64,000 nt of DNA from Vespa crabro (GCF_910589235.1 NC_060966.1:5574820-5638819); one strand, 5' to 3'; positions 36,513 to 50,470 are shown, counted from the first letter of the stretch. Numbers and translations: made by a program. Notes: generated by a model from the sequence alone, not told the origin.

Positions 36513-37961
36513 ATATATCTATATATATATATATATATATGTATATAAGTAGCTGTGCACGAAAGAGATCCAAGTTGAAACGAAGCGAGAATAATAATCT
36601 CGCTATTACGATCGAGACTTTCTCGGCAGGTTTACGTAATCTTAATCGAACGAAGATCGCTCGCACGATTGACGATAGTTGTGCTCTTTTTTCTTTTCTC
36701 TCTTTTTTTTTTTTTGTTTTGTTTTATTTTGTCTCTATCTTCTCATCTTTTCATTGTTTTTTTCTCTGTCTTTTTTCGTTTTTTTTTTGTTTTCTTTTGT
36801 TTTTCTTTTTCCTTGCAAGAAAACATTATCAAATAAGTCCCGACAATTATACGTAAACGAGCTTGCGACGTAGACTTTCGAAATGATTTCTGCATTTCCT
36901 GGTATTGCGAACCGGAAATGGTAATAGCCGCAAGAACGTCCGCTCCATTATATTCCCTAACGTTTATAATACCATTTAAAAATTTTCTATCCACAAGATT
37001 TCCCTTCGTTTATTGAATTAAAATATTACGAAATATTATTTCAATTTCTATCAAGGACATTCGAATGAGATAATAATTTTCTACAATCTAATAATTTTGT
37101 CGCCATTTTCTTTTTTGTTTTCTTTGTTCTTCTTTTCACCTCCTTCGAGATATCTCTTCAAAGTACGAATGAAATTTAAAAATCGTTCCAAAGTCTAATT
37201 CGTTTCGTATCTAAAAATTAAAATCTTAAGATGTTGTAATCGAATTCGTTATCTCATTTGAAATATCTCACGGGGATCTCTGAAATAAAAATTCGCCTTC
37301 TAATAGAATCTTCGTTTCGTAAGTAACGAAAATTATACACCGAGACTTTGAGTCTATATAATAATGTTAAAAAAAAAAGAAAAGAAAAGAAAAGAAAAGA
37401 AAAGAAAAGAAAATAAATATAATGTTCTATGATTTATAGGAAATTATACATGATTAAAAAATTAAAAACTAGTGAAATATCGAAAATGTTAAAAAAGAAA
37501 AGAACCTTCGTCTTTCCCACGTTCGATTTCCGTCCTTTGAGGGCACTTGAAAAGAATTCAGGAAACGAAGAAAGAAGAAGAAGAAGAAGAAGAAGAAGCA
37601 GAAGAAGAAGAAGAAGCAAACGTGGCTCGTGCCGATGCATAGCCACGAGATCATCGAGAAGGATTTCGAAACGCTGGCATACCTAACGGTATGTCTCGAA
37701 GGTGGAGGTTAAACTGAGTGCCAGGAGAACGTTTGCCTTCGAAGCTGTCGACTCTCTCGAAGGAACTTCGCGTCCTTGCGAATTTCGATCAATCGATCAA
37801 TCGATCGATCTATCTATCGATCTCAACTGTCTCTAATCCTATCTTATACAGATCTAACTGAACGAATCGTTCGATCTCTTAATCGTCGGACATTTTCAAA
37901 ATTTATCAATTATTTCGTAAATAAATTAAATAAAAAATGTATTCATTAATATTGTTGTTGT

Positions 37962-38032
<71 letters not shown>

Positions 38033-38498
38033 TTATGTTGTAATTATTATGCAAAAGTATAATTATATTCAAGATATACGCAAGATATAATTATTAGTAA
38101 TAAAAATTGTATAATATATTAAATTATAAAGAAAATGAATTGTTAAATACGGAGAAATTTAATTGTGAAGGTTTAACGATCAAATATGGTCTGAGGATAC
38201 ATAATCCAAGCGGCAATTGAAAATTACGAAGATTCTAATGACAGGAACAAAGCAAGTCGTGAGAAAGCAAGGACAGTAAAGCGTACAAACGCCACATGGA
38301 TATTGCGAATAAATTTTAGTAGGGATATACACACACACTCAGGATACTTTGCAACTTAAGATATAATCCTTGAAAATGTCACATAAAGGCTTGCGACAGT
38401 ATTTTAACGGCGTGAAGATCAAAGCTGACAGCAGCCAGCCATTTCGCCGACTTCCAAGTCCTACCGTAGAGGACCGGAAAGAGAAAAGAAAAGAAAAT

Positions 38499-38545
<47 letters not shown>

Positions 38546-38726
38546 TATTACATATTCCGAGATTAAAATCTTAAGAAGGAATAATCATAAATATTAGCTA
38601 ACGAGGAAAGTGAAAAATTGAACATCAGAAATTCTAATCGCCTCTAATAAATGTGATTTAATTAAAGTACTACTGGTATTATCGAATCCATAAATATTAA
38701 AATAAAATAATATCGTCAAAATTATA

Positions 38727-38768
<42 letters not shown>

Positions 38769-39315
38769 AAATCGATAATAATTAAATCAGACCGAAGAAA
38801 GTTCGATCAGTAATCACCGATTAATATCTTTAAATTAAAACCGCTACGCTCTATGAGGATTGGACCAACGAAGATGATTTAACAATAGATCAATTTCTCA
38901 GACGGTACTTTTCGTAGAGCAAAACAGATCATTTGAAATACTTTAGACGCAAAAAAAAAAAAAATAAACAAACAAACAAACGCGTCTTAAATGAAAATAA
39001 GTGATCGTCGAGAAAAAAGAAAACAAAGAAAAAAAAGAGAAAAGAAAAGAAAAGAACAGGAAAAAAAAATCAATAACAAATCTATAGATCAATGTAGATT
39101 CATCGTTATCTCTAAATCAATGTGATCCCAATACGTCGAACGAATATAATAGAAAATAATTAAAGATAGACGAGTTTTAGAGATGATTCGTAAGGATAGA
39201 TCAGTAGACTCGGTAAAGAGACGCGTGCAATTAGAAAGGTTGGGCTCGAAGCTGAGAAGAGAGAGCGTGGATAGATAAATAGATTCATAGTAAAGTTAGA
39301 GAGAAAGAGAAAGAG

Positions 39316-39350
<35 letters not shown>

Positions 39351-39439
39351 GAGAGAAAGAGATATCGAGAATGAAAAAAAGAGATGAGGAGGAGGATGAG
39401 GAGGGAAGTAGAGAGGTGTGAGGAGGGACCGAAGAAAGA

Positions 39440-39670
39440 CATCTATCTATAGATCCTGGACAAGTCGAGTCGTCGAGAGTCTTCCGAGTGCCGCGAACTC
39501 GGCGACGCGCCGCGACGCACACCGTTCTTCTCTCGCCTGCCGGAATTAGATGCGAATAGAAAATAGAATGTCGTGCGAGAGTATATACCCCGACGGGATG
39601 CGTCGCGACGCCTCTTCTCCTTGGTCCCCTGATCATACTACCGTCGCCCGCCGCGTAGAAAGTTCGAGAG
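39440..39670 (-). promoter_or_regulatory. candidate promoter island with TATATA
   Basis: Strongly CG-rich block in an AT-rich intron. On the minus strand GGGGTATATACTC (39579-39591) could be a TATA box, followed by a CG-rich segment with a 6-bp-stem hairpin (CCGAGT...ACTCGG near 39485-39503). A (GA)n tract lies downstream. It may be an unannotated transcript start for shot or for a non-coding RNA. Confidence 0.25.
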
Positions 39671-39899
39671 AAAGTGCGTATCCGTTAGTACTTAATCCTC
39701 TTTATAATAACTTATTCCTTATTTTATCCCATAACTTCATCCTAAGGTAAACATCGATTGGAATTTTTATGAAGAAACGAGAAATCTTTTCCACGATTAT
39801 CGATTATCCTTATTTATTTATTTATCTATTCATCTAAGTTGTTGGGAAATTTTTTAGATGAATAATTTTCAATTTTTTTTCTCCCTCGATTATTATTCG

Positions 39900-39955
<56 letters not shown>

Positions 39956-41561
39956 TTTCTTTTTTGTTCTTTTTTCTTTTGAGAAAAATGAATGAATTAG
40001 AAAAATATTCCAACTATTTACATGTCCACCAAAGTTCTACTATATGATATTCTATATCTATTAAATCCGATTAGAATGAATTAATAAATTGGACAATAAT
40101 TCTGATTGCTTATAAATGACGAAATCAAAATTTCCTATGCGTTTCATATATTCCCTATTTTCTTTTAACGCATAGATTAAAATACTATACAGATTGGCGT
40201 GAGTAAACGATTAAGAAAAAGAAAAAAAAAAAGAAAAAGAAAAAGAAAAAGAAAAAAAAAGAAAGGAAAAGGAAAAAAGAAAAAGGAAAGAAAAATATTC
40301 TGGCCGTTTGTTCACGAGCACAATCAAATTTTTCTTACACATTTCTTATATCTTTTTTTTTTTTTTTTTTTTTATCCTCTTTTAATGCAGAACGAATGAG
40401 GATAAACGACATGTATCTCGCGTTGTTAACCGTTACGCATTGTTTAAAACGAAGACGACGACACGGAAGGAAGCCCCTGGTACATAGAAGTCATGAGACA
40501 CAGGAAAGTATTGTGTTGAATCATTACCAATCATCATCATCATCGTCGTCGTCGTCGTCGTCATCATCATCATCGTCATGCAAACAATTGAGAAAAAATA
40601 AGTTCACCAAGTAAAAAAATTTTGCAAAGAGAAATTTCTTATAAAAAAAATTCCTTTAAAACGAATTAATTCGTCGATTGCTATAGATAACTTTGATTAA
40701 TGATACACATTAATTATTTTATTAATACTGTCAAGCCTTGGGAAAAGGGTGTGCTCCTTAAACTCAGAAATATTTTTTAATAAAGTAAGAATGACGCTTT
40801 AAACAACCTCATTACTTTTCGACGATCGAACGTGCGAACGAGGTCGTATCGAAGTGAGAGTGGGAGAAAGGATAGAATAGGAAAAATGAGAGAGGAGAGA
40901 GAGAGAGAGAGAGAGAGAAAGTAGAAAAGAAAAAATAAATGAATGAACGAAGGAACAAAATGAATGGATGAATGATTAAATAAATTAATGAACAAACGTC
41001 TCGAATTCACTGATTACTCCAACTCAATTAATATTCTAAATTAAACAACGTAATTAACAAAATTAAAAATTAAATGAAATTATAAATGAACGTTTCTAAT
41101 AGTACGTCATTTTGATCAGTCTTACTCTTACAAAAAACTCTTACAAAAAAAAAAAAAAGAAAGAAAGAAAGAAAGAGAAAAATATTCCAGAATTTTAGAT
41201 TTTTTATTAGATAATAATTGTATTCGATATAGTGACGATTAATTAATTTCATCGAATTTATTCCAGGTACGTGTATTATAATAAACATATACCGAGAGAT
41301 TTAACTTACTCAGAGGGAGTCTCGAAAAGGAATGAAAAGAGGGGTGAAAGGGAGAAAGGGGGAGATTGAAGAAGGGAGGGTGGGGTGGTGTGTCCGGTAC
41401 GGTGGCATTCTTGCGAGCAGTCGCATAACGGGTCCTCGACTTGATATTCTCCCGGACTTACTAACCGAACCTCTAACTTCACACAAACCTCCCGAAGGAA
41501 TCTCGGTTTCGATGCGGTTATCGAATGTAACGAGGGAAGAGGGGATAATGATTATGCGTAT

Positions 41562-41579
41562 TCCTGGAATCCAGGAATG
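41562..41579. other. palindrome ATTCCTGG/CCAGGAAT
   Basis: Perfect 8-bp arms around AAT. The core TTCCTGGAA fits a STAT-type TTCNNNGAA site. It sits in a GC-richer stretch (41330-41580) without repeats. Confidence 0.35.
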
Positions 41580-41596
41580 AACTAATTTCCATTTAA

Positions 41597-41597
<1 letters not shown>

Positions 41598-41640
<43 letters not shown>
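41598..41640. repeat. (AT)n microsatellite
   Basis: Perfect AT run of about 40 bases in intron. Confidence 0.95.
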
Positions 41641-41642
<2 letters not shown>

Positions 41643-41949
41643 CACATACACATATAAATAATCAACACGTTATTATGCGTCAACGAATGATATCAAAGAA
41701 TGATTTCGTGTGTTTTAAGATCAAACAAAACAAAAAAAAAAGAAAAAGAAAAAGAAACTTCATAGAATCATTTATTCACAGACGATTCTATGTGTCTTGG
41801 ATATCAAAGAATAATACAACCATAATAAAAAGAAAGGAGCCTCTCGAATGTATGACGATCGATCCATAAATGGTTAGGTATGGGGGCCGTTGTAATGATA
41901 CGTGGGAGAGAGCATGAGGTAAGAAAAAAAAATAATAAAAAACCGAAAA

Positions 41950-41950
<1 letters not shown>

Positions 41951-41988
<38 letters not shown>

Positions 41989-42008
41989 TGATGATGATGA
42001 TGATGATG
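41951..42008. repeat. (AAT)n-(GAT)n compound repeat
   Basis: About twelve AAT copies switch directly to about eight GAT copies, in intron. Confidence 0.9.
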
Positions 42009-42670
42009 GAAGACACGTGGGGTATAAGTTACAAAGGACTCGAAACCAAACAAAGAAGACATGGTCTCATCAATCGACGAATCTTAATTGTCTCTAATTG
42101 TGTAAAAATTTTTTTTACGCTCATCTAACCCATCCCATACTATATTTGGAATTTTATAACATTTTATTTTCACGTAGGTGTCCCGTTGTTTTTAGGATGA
42201 TATCACGTTTTTATCAAGATCGATATACATTTCATCTTAAACCTAATCGAGATACGTGAGTTGACGAAGAATGCTGCCACTTCTGTCTTCCTTATATATA
42301 TATATATATATATTAATTAATATATATTAGGAATTTTATCGCTTTTCTCATTGGTCAAAATGAATGAAAACTAATCTACCAGATTTAAACAATTTCACAA
42401 ACGTTTCCTTATTTATACCTCTATCACCTCCTTTTTCTGAGAAAAGAAAGAAGATTAAAAAAGGAATAAAAAAGAAAAAAAAAAAAGAAAAAAAAAGATA
42501 AAAAAAATAAAAAAAAATTGATCTTCACGGACGAGACGATTTCGAAAATTCCTGAGAACATCATGACGTAACAATGAGATGTTTAAATTGAAGAATGTAA
42601 AACAAAGGCATGTTTGAATTAATAGGTAGCACAGGTAGGTAGATAGGTAGTCGAGAGTTAGCAGGCAAAC

Positions 42671-42672
42671 AG

Positions 42673-42737
<65 letters not shown>

Positions 42738-42804
42738 TAAGCAAGCAAGTAAGTAAGTAAGTAAGCAACCAAGGAGGCAACCAAGCAAGCAAGTAAGTAA
42801 GTAA
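42671..42804. repeat. (AAGC)n / (AAGT)n tetranucleotide array
   Basis: About 16 AAGC copies, then mixed AAGC/AAGT, then a second AAGC-AAGT cluster after a short interruption. A GGTA-rich stretch precedes it. It gives a spurious CLLA-repeat ORF on the minus strand. Confidence 0.95.
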
Positions 42805-43080
42805 GGAACGCGTTTAGCCCTGCCCAGCTCAGCGCCCTACCCTATAGCTTGCCCTGCCCAGACCAGTTCGCCCACGGCGAGGACTAACTGTGAGGACGAT
42901 GTCTCGTCTTCGCAACGACTGATCAAACCGAATCGCATGTGACTTTAATTCCGGATAACAGCTATGTCGATTTCTATGTCGATGGTAATCCTCCCCTCCT
43001 CCCTCTCTCTCCCTCCCGCCCTCCCGCCCTCCCCCGACTTGGCTCTAACGGATCACCCGCATTTAAAGAAGAAGCCGCTA
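42800..43080. promoter_or_regulatory. GC-richer island
   Basis: Contains two GCCCTGCCCAG copies (near 42816 and 42851) and a C-rich tract of CCCTCCCGC units near 43003-43035. It is adjacent to the AAGC array. It could be a promoter or structured C-rich DNA. No exon is recognised. Confidence 0.25.
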
Positions 43081-43769
43081 TTGTCCTAGTCTGCTAGATG
43101 TGTTTCGACGTCATAAAACAAGATAAATAGATAATTGGTTTCTAACGGGTTTGAATGTTACTGTTAAGTGACATCTAAAGTCTTAATAAATTGTTTAGAA
43201 ATTATTGGTCTCAAAAAAAAAAAAAAAATAAAAAAAAAAAAAGAAAAAAAATATGCTCATTTCTATTTGGAGATTTCTTTTTTCTATACGATCTTTTTAC
43301 GCGACTATTGTTTTCATGGAAATATTTAATTGAACAATATATTGTATTCCCTATTATTATATTATTCATTGGATAAAAAATATTTAAGTTGTTATTAGAT
43401 ATTATAAAAACTAATCGTACATCATTGATCGTAAAATATTATAATTAAAATCTCTGATATATAAAAATAAAATAAAATAAGAAACAATCCTATCGAATTA
43501 TTTAATATTCTATCGATAAAAAATGAAAATAAAAGATGAAGCCAAAAATTAAAAGAAAAGAAAAGAAAAGAAAAAAAAAAAAAACAGAAAAAAAATAAGA
43601 AAACAAAAGCCCAAAAAGAATAGCTGTCGAAAATTTTCAAGAAATAGAAAAAAATTCAAACGTCGTAACCCTTCGGGCAATGTTGAAAAAGGAAAAAAAT
43701 AAATAAATAAATAAATAACTAAAAAAAAAAAAAAAAAAAAACAAGTTGCATTCCATGAAACGATTCTTA

Positions 43770-44033
43770 TCAAGGCCGAACACGCCCTAAGTCGTTAGAC
43801 GTAGGGCGATAATCGTAATCGTGATCACGATACACAGGTAAATACGTGGTGGCTCGGTCTCGAACATCGGTATCGAACTTGTATCGACGAGATGTCTGCC
43901 TGCCATGGGTGAAACTCTGGCATTTCCATATCCGTCGTACGTCATCGATGTTCTCTCCTCGTGCATATAAGTTACTCGTTTCAAACTGACGCCACTGTGT
44001 GCCGGAACTCAACCGAGATATTTCCTTTATCAT
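43770..44033 (-). CDS. unassigned ORF MIKEISRLSSGTQWRQ...
   Basis: ATG-initiated ORF of 87 codons with complex composition and no repeat: MIKEISRLSSGTQWRQFETS at the start and YLPVYRDHDYDYRPTSNDLG near the end. I recognise no family. It lies between first exons A and B and could be another first exon of shot, but I find no good phase-1 donor inside or at its end. A second open frame on the same strand (about 43787-43984) is equally plausible, so the coding status is doubtful. Confidence 0.2.
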   Translation of the reverse strand: MIKEISRLSSGTQWRQFETSNLYARGENIDDVRRIWKCQSFTHGRQTSRRYKFDTDVRDRATTYLPVYRDHDYDYRPTSNDLGRVRP

Positions 44034-44145
44034 CAGACATTATCGCTACCCGCCTCTTTCTTCGTTATACGTTATATGTATGTGTTAGTTCGAGGTGAGG
44101 CATTTTACGAAGACATTTTTTCTTTTTTTGAAAAAGAAATTTTCA

Positions 44146-44196
<51 letters not shown>

Positions 44197-44261
44197 TAAA
44201 AAGAACCTTGCCGATAACAAACTCGTGACATATTCGTTAATAATAGTATTTGTAAGAACAA

Positions 44262-44431
44262 TTTGACAGAAAACAGCTGATATTTATTTTGAATAACAGC
44301 TGTTACGTTATAAATTTGACAGATATAACATAGTTGAATATTTATCTAGAAAAAGATTTCATCCCTGGCAGTAATAATGTTTTATTTATATTATAAATAA
44401 ATATTACATATAACAGCTGTTTTCTGTCAAA
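44262..44431. other. inverted repeat with TGACAG and CAGCTG motifs
   Basis: TTTGACAGAAAACAGCTG (44262-44279) recurs as its exact reverse complement at 44414-44431. Between them are another CAGCTG within AACAGCTGTT (near 44295) and another TTTGACAG (near 44313). TGACAG is the Homothorax/Meis core and CAGCTG an E-box. The arrangement fits either an enhancer with clustered sites or the ends of a small MITE-like element. Confidence 0.45.
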
Positions 44432-46985
44432 CTTGGAATCATCGATCGGCTGATACAAAAATTCTCTTTTATATTCTTAAAAAAAAAAAAAAAAAAAAAA
44501 AAAGTATCTATTGACAAATATTAATAATTATTAATAAGTATAATAACGGTAATTCATTTATTATCGAATATTTATTACATCTTACGATGAGAACACACAG
44601 AAATCATTTTGAAAAATGAAACTCCATCTCTGACGTAAGAGGATACCTAAAAGTATATACCTGTCGGAACATAAGGTCGAACGCACCTAGAATATTTATT
44701 CTTTATCGTATAACAGAAACATCCTATTTATGGCTACGGATTTAGCTGATCTCCCGAAGAACACCAAAACGAAATGAAAGTATACGGTATGGTAGAAAAT
44801 GTGAACGTGAACGATTCGTCGTGTTTTACAGGTTGGATGAACGGTTCGAGTTAAACTTCTTGGAAGTCGCAGACACCTGCTAACTATCGTCAACTTGATA
44901 AGAGAAACGGTCAGACACTAATAGAGAAATGACCGTTTCGTATATGAACAAGGATAGAAAGAAAAATTAGAATTTTTTATCTTTCCCCGTAATATCTTCG
45001 ATCATTTTCGACGAAAGATAATTTTAATATTTTTCTTATAAGGATATTTTTGTAAAATTCTTACGAGAAAAAAAAAAAAAGAAAAAGGGGAAAAAAATAA
45101 TATGCTTTATAGAAATGCAAATTTGTATAGATATACATATATAATAAATTTTTTTAATACTTGAAATAAAATTTTATTATATAGATCGATCCTCGATACT
45201 CGATCGGAATCAATCGTTTATTTACGTTAATTCGAAAAAATGAAAATAAATCGTCAAAATAATTTCTACGCGAGAAATAAATGTCTTTAAAGGAAGAATA
45301 AAATTTGAACGAAAATCTATTAAAAGGTTAGCCTTATGTAAAGATTTATGTACGACTTAGGTGCCGAGTCGTACCACCGAAACTTGCACGAACATTTCAA
45401 ACTAACTTTCTAACTGTAATCGCAATATACATTAACTTGTCTAGGATTGCAAAGCCCTCCTTGGCCCTTTTGGGATAGTTAAACTAGTTCAACATGGATA
45501 TGGGATTAATCGTTCGAAGGATCACGAATGCGAATCAAAATCTAGAAATCATTTTGTATTAGATTAGATCGAAATAGAAATTAGATCGTTCGAAACCTGT
45601 TTAGAACTTTGAAAGTGAATGTTTTAAATCATTATATTACATTGTTATTTTCTACGATGCCAATTCATCGAATTCTAATATTAAAAGTTTCATATGGATT
45701 AGAAAAATTATAAATAAATTTCTATAGAACTGAGCTATTATCGGAGATCGTTATTAGAGATACATATATTAATAATTAAATACTTGGAAATTTGTTTAGA
45801 ACTTTGCAAAAAAAAAAAAAAAAAGAAAAAAAAGAAAAGAAAAAATTAAAAAGCAATTAAAAATAAAATCATCATTTATCATTTACAAAATCTTATTAAA
45901 TTTATCCAACTTTCAATGAATTATTATATTAGAAATTTTGATATAGATTCAAAAATAAATTTCTAATATTAGTAAGAAATTATCCATTGACCAATCGAAC
46001 TATCATATCTCAGTTGTCTTGACGTTTCAATTAGTTAAGACTTCAACAAGAGAAAAGAAGAGAAACTCTAGATATATATCTATACGAATAGCTTAGCAAT
46101 TAGCAATTCTAAGCAAAGCGACTAACATTTATGGCGATATACCTATGACATAAATGGGTTATCACGATGCTCCGGAAAGTGCGCCATTAGAGAAACGATT
46201 TAACACGATGAAGAAGGAGTGCAGCACGTGTTCGCGTTTACCTGCAAACTTACACTAACGTTAGACGATATTTCTTCGTAGAATTCACTTAAGGCCAAGG
46301 AACAATTTCCATAAAACGATGGAGAACACGTTACTTCAGATCGTAAATTTCCAACTTATGTGCATTTACCGGAAAAATGATCTTATGAAATTCTAATGGA
46401 AAATTTGTGGGCAAACAAAAAAAAAAAAAAAAAGAAGAAAGAAAGAAAAAGAAAGATCCAAAATCTCAATATTTTTTTTCACTCACGATTTGAAAACATT
46501 CACAAAAGAAAAAGGACAAAAAAATCAATCGATCGATCACCATCATTAACCATGTTAAAGATTCTAAACAAATTAATAAGATCAATTTTGATCATAGTAA
46601 ATAATCATAAATAGAAAAATAATTATTGGATAATAAATAAATACAATAACAAATTACATTTAATTATTAACAAAGATTATTTAAAAAAAAATAAAAACTA
46701 TAATGGAAAGAATAATTTCTACGTTCAAAATGGAAATGCATTAGTTCCTTTTTCTCATCGTTTGTTCTATAATTAAATCTCATTTTGTATGATTATGTGT
46801 GTGTGTGTATGTGTGTGAAAGAAAGAAAAAAATGAGAGAAGAGTAAGAGTAAGAGTAAGAGAGAAAGAAATATGGTTATTATTAGAATGTGTTGGTGCAA
46901 TCGTTTTCATACTTAAAATGCCATTAGAAAATGGAAATTCCACAACGATGAAATCTTTAAACAAATTCTATCGATAGTTTTCTTA

Positions 46986-47022
<37 letters not shown>

Positions 47023-49454
47023 TATATATATTACATCGTATTACGTTATTCTAAAGCTTTGTTTCCACGTTTTAAAGAAGATCACGAAGGATGGAAAAGA
47101 AAAGTAGTAGAAAGTAAGTACATTACGGCACGTATTAAAAGAGACGTATCATTTCCACGTTGGCATCCTCGATTACGAAAGTCACGACTGTGTAAAGTTT
47201 CGTGCAAAATGTTAAAGCTTTAAAAATAACTTGTATATCTTTTTTCTTTTCATTTCACTTTATCTTATCTCTTTTTCATCATTGAAAATATTCGAAAAGC
47301 AACGAACTTCGAAATCGAATATTCGTTTTTAATCTACATATATGAACTTTCTAATTTTCCAAACAAATTTTTCTATTATGTGTGTCCATGTTTATGTGTG
47401 TACGTGTGTGTGTATGTGTTTGTACGAACATGTGAATTTTCTTTTAATTTTCTATCCATAAAATATTTTTCCAACTATTTCTCGATTTCTCCATGTTCTT
47501 TATTGCGAATATTTTGTTTTTTTTTTTCTTCTGATTAATTTTTAACTAACGATTCTCAATCGATAATTAATACTAGTCAACGTGTGATCAAGTAACTCGA
47601 TCGAAGAACTCAAGACGACGATAAGGAGGTCGGTCTCGCTTTTATATACCGTTTACAGCCTTGACGAGATACAAGTGTATACGGTGTGTGGTCTTTCTTT
47701 AAGGCTTCACTTCAGAGGAGCTGTTAATCCGACCAATTTTTCCCTACTCTACCTTCGTAATACGTTTTAAGAATAAATTAAATAAGTTTTTCTTTCTTTC
47801 TCCTCTCTCTCTCTCACACATTTTCTCTCCAAGAGTAGAATATAATACTATTTAGGCTTTCTTCCAAACTTTAATCACCGTCACTTGATTTAGTCACGGT
47901 CCAACAGCTCAACCGATTCGTTACTAAAGAGCTTTGCGGAAAGAGAGTTTGCGATCGTGAGATGAACCCAAAATGAATCGCTATAGTCTTAAAATACTCT
48001 GTCAAAGAAAAATCAGGTATTGAGATTTAGAGATTTTTTTTACATGACCAGGGCCAAAAGTTCTTTATTCAGCTAAAACACCAATTATAAATAAGTTTCT
48101 TTTTTACTTTCTGAACAAAAAAAAAAAAAAGAACATTAAAAAATTCCCAGAAGGTCTCTCCCTTTCTTTCTTAAAAGAAGGAAAAAAAAAAAAAAGGAAA
48201 GAGAAAAAACGAAAAAGAATAATTGATCTCTAAGACGATCTAAAAAACTTTTGGCCCGCCCCGTATCTCTAATTCTTCCTTTCCTTCTTTTTTTCTTTTC
48301 TTTTTTCTTTTTTTCTCCCTCTTGGCCACCTTCCAAGAATTGTATAAGAAATATTATCGAACGATAAAAATGCTACGAAGGAAATAAGGTCAATTTCCAT
48401 CTAATTTCAATCAAAGAGAAACTATTGGAAAGTGTGGAAAATCTTATTTCCACCTTGTTGAATATTTAAAAAGCAAAGAAAGAAACAGAAGAGATAGAAA
48501 ATTGATTTTAAAAGATTCTCACATAACGATAAAAATGGAATATATTGATAAGTAATAAATTCCGCTTGAAAACTTACGACCTTCTTTTCATTTTTAAATT
48601 TTGCATTCGTAATATGGAAGGGATTACGCGGAGTCGACGTCCTTGCGATAAAAACAAGTTCCTACTGCACGTGTTTTCCCCGTGTTTGAACGAATGTGCG
48701 TGTCCTAAACATTTTTATATAAAACGAGGTTAAAGGATATAAGAGATAATACGAAAAAATTACATATGTAATAATTATAAACTATTAGAAATTTATAATA
48801 AAACGCAATTTAAATAGAAACTTTCAAAACGATACATATCTAAGAAGTTTTTAAGAATTAACAATTAATTAAATCCCATTTTCGAAATCCTAAATTACGA
48901 ATATTTAAAATCAAACACAAAATGATAATACCTAATACGAAGTTTGGCAAACAATTAGAAAACTATCGAGAGTTGAATTAAACGATAAGTATTCTTACGG
49001 CGAATGAACTGTTCGAATGAACAGAAACGAATTTTCACGACAAAATATTAGAAAGTGTTTAGATAATGAAAAGTTTATATACTTAAGTATATATTTTTTA
49101 ATGATAAGTATTTACGACGAAAGAATTAAGATATGAAATAAATCAAAGTAAAACAATAAAGTTTCTAAAAAAGCTTTCAGGTTATAGGAAAGTTTCGTTA
49201 TTATACTAGTGTTATACTAGGCACTCGTTCTATATCTATCTCTGTCTTTCTAATGGCAGAAACCGGCCGGCCGCAACTGCCACGTTGTTCCCTTCTCTCC
49301 CTTTCGTTGTTCCCTTCTCCCTCGAGGTATATAGCCACGACCTCGAGCAGGTATATACCTGGACGACGTCGTCGTAGCTTCAACTGGTTAGAGATTTTAC
49401 CCGAATATAACAAGCTGCCTCGCTCATTCGACCATCTAATATTATTATATTAAT

Positions 49455-49485
<31 letters not shown>

Positions 49486-49662
49486 TGCGAACGATTCGAC
49501 ATAATTATGTTAAACAAAGATTAACATATACACACACATATGTATATACATAAGTATATACGTATAAAAAAAACATGCCTTATTGCAGGTATAAGTCGTA
49601 CAAAACGTGACTCACTAACGTTTCGTGCTTCGTATTATAATCAAACGACTTTATTCCTCCCC

Positions 49663-49698
<36 letters not shown>

Positions 49699-49827
49699 AA
49701 ACTCACGCGTCGTTGAGTTAGAGAGAGAAAGAGAGAGAACAAGAAATAAACACTTCTGGCAACACAAACAAGAAGACGTAGAAAATAATTTCTTGATTAC
49801 ACGTGTCGCTGTTAAAATCCACTGTAC

Positions 49828-49832
<5 letters not shown>

Positions 49833-49899
<67 letters not shown>
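49833..49899. repeat. (TC)n microsatellite
   Basis: About 66 bases of TC in intron, one of the longest in the window. Confidence 0.95.
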
Positions 49900-49904
<5 letters not shown>

Positions 49905-50086
49905 GTCTGTCAGTCCGTCTGAGACTTTATTTTTTATCGAATATAAGACGATAAGAAGACGAATACAAGACGGAGAAAGAAAGAGATCGACAATAAAATC
50001 AAATAAAATTCTCGCTCTTACTTTTTTTAAAAGAGAAAAAAAAAGAAAAAAAAAAAGAAAAGAAATTCACTTTTCTTCGTCTTTCA

Positions 50087-50092
<6 letters not shown>

Positions 50093-50132
<40 letters not shown>
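50093..50132. repeat. (AT)n microsatellite
   Basis: Perfect AT run of about 40 bases in intron. Confidence 0.95.
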
Positions 50133-50135
<3 letters not shown>

Positions 50136-50329
50136 TTCACTGTTAAACAACACTCGTTCGTTAAAAACTCACGCACGAAATTAGATTATGGCACTAATTG
50201 GGAGAGGATGATAAAATGCATATATATATATATATACATATACATACATATATATATATATATACATATAAAAGAGGATTAACCGATGATTAATTAAATG
50301 GGATAGATGAAGGAAAAATATAGAAAGAG

Positions 50330-50470
50330 AAAAAGAGAGCCGAAAGAATAGAGGACACGCGTCAAGTGTCGCTCCAATGTTCTAACCACGTCGTCTCGTC
50401 GCAGACTGCACTCGGATGAACGACAACCGCCCACCCAATCCCTTCTCTCCCCACTCTCTTCTTCGCTACA
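50330..50470 (-). promoter_or_regulatory. candidate promoter next to GAGA tracts
   Basis: GC-richer unique block. On the minus strand it is preceded by long (GA)n tracts (about 50480-50600) and contains TGCAGTC, close to the arthropod initiator. GAGA tracts upstream of an initiator are a known insect promoter arrangement. There is no transcript evidence. Confidence 0.25.

Noticed and set aside
42455..42788. Long ORFs of CLLA repeats
   Set aside because: They are translations of the AAGC tetranucleotide array.
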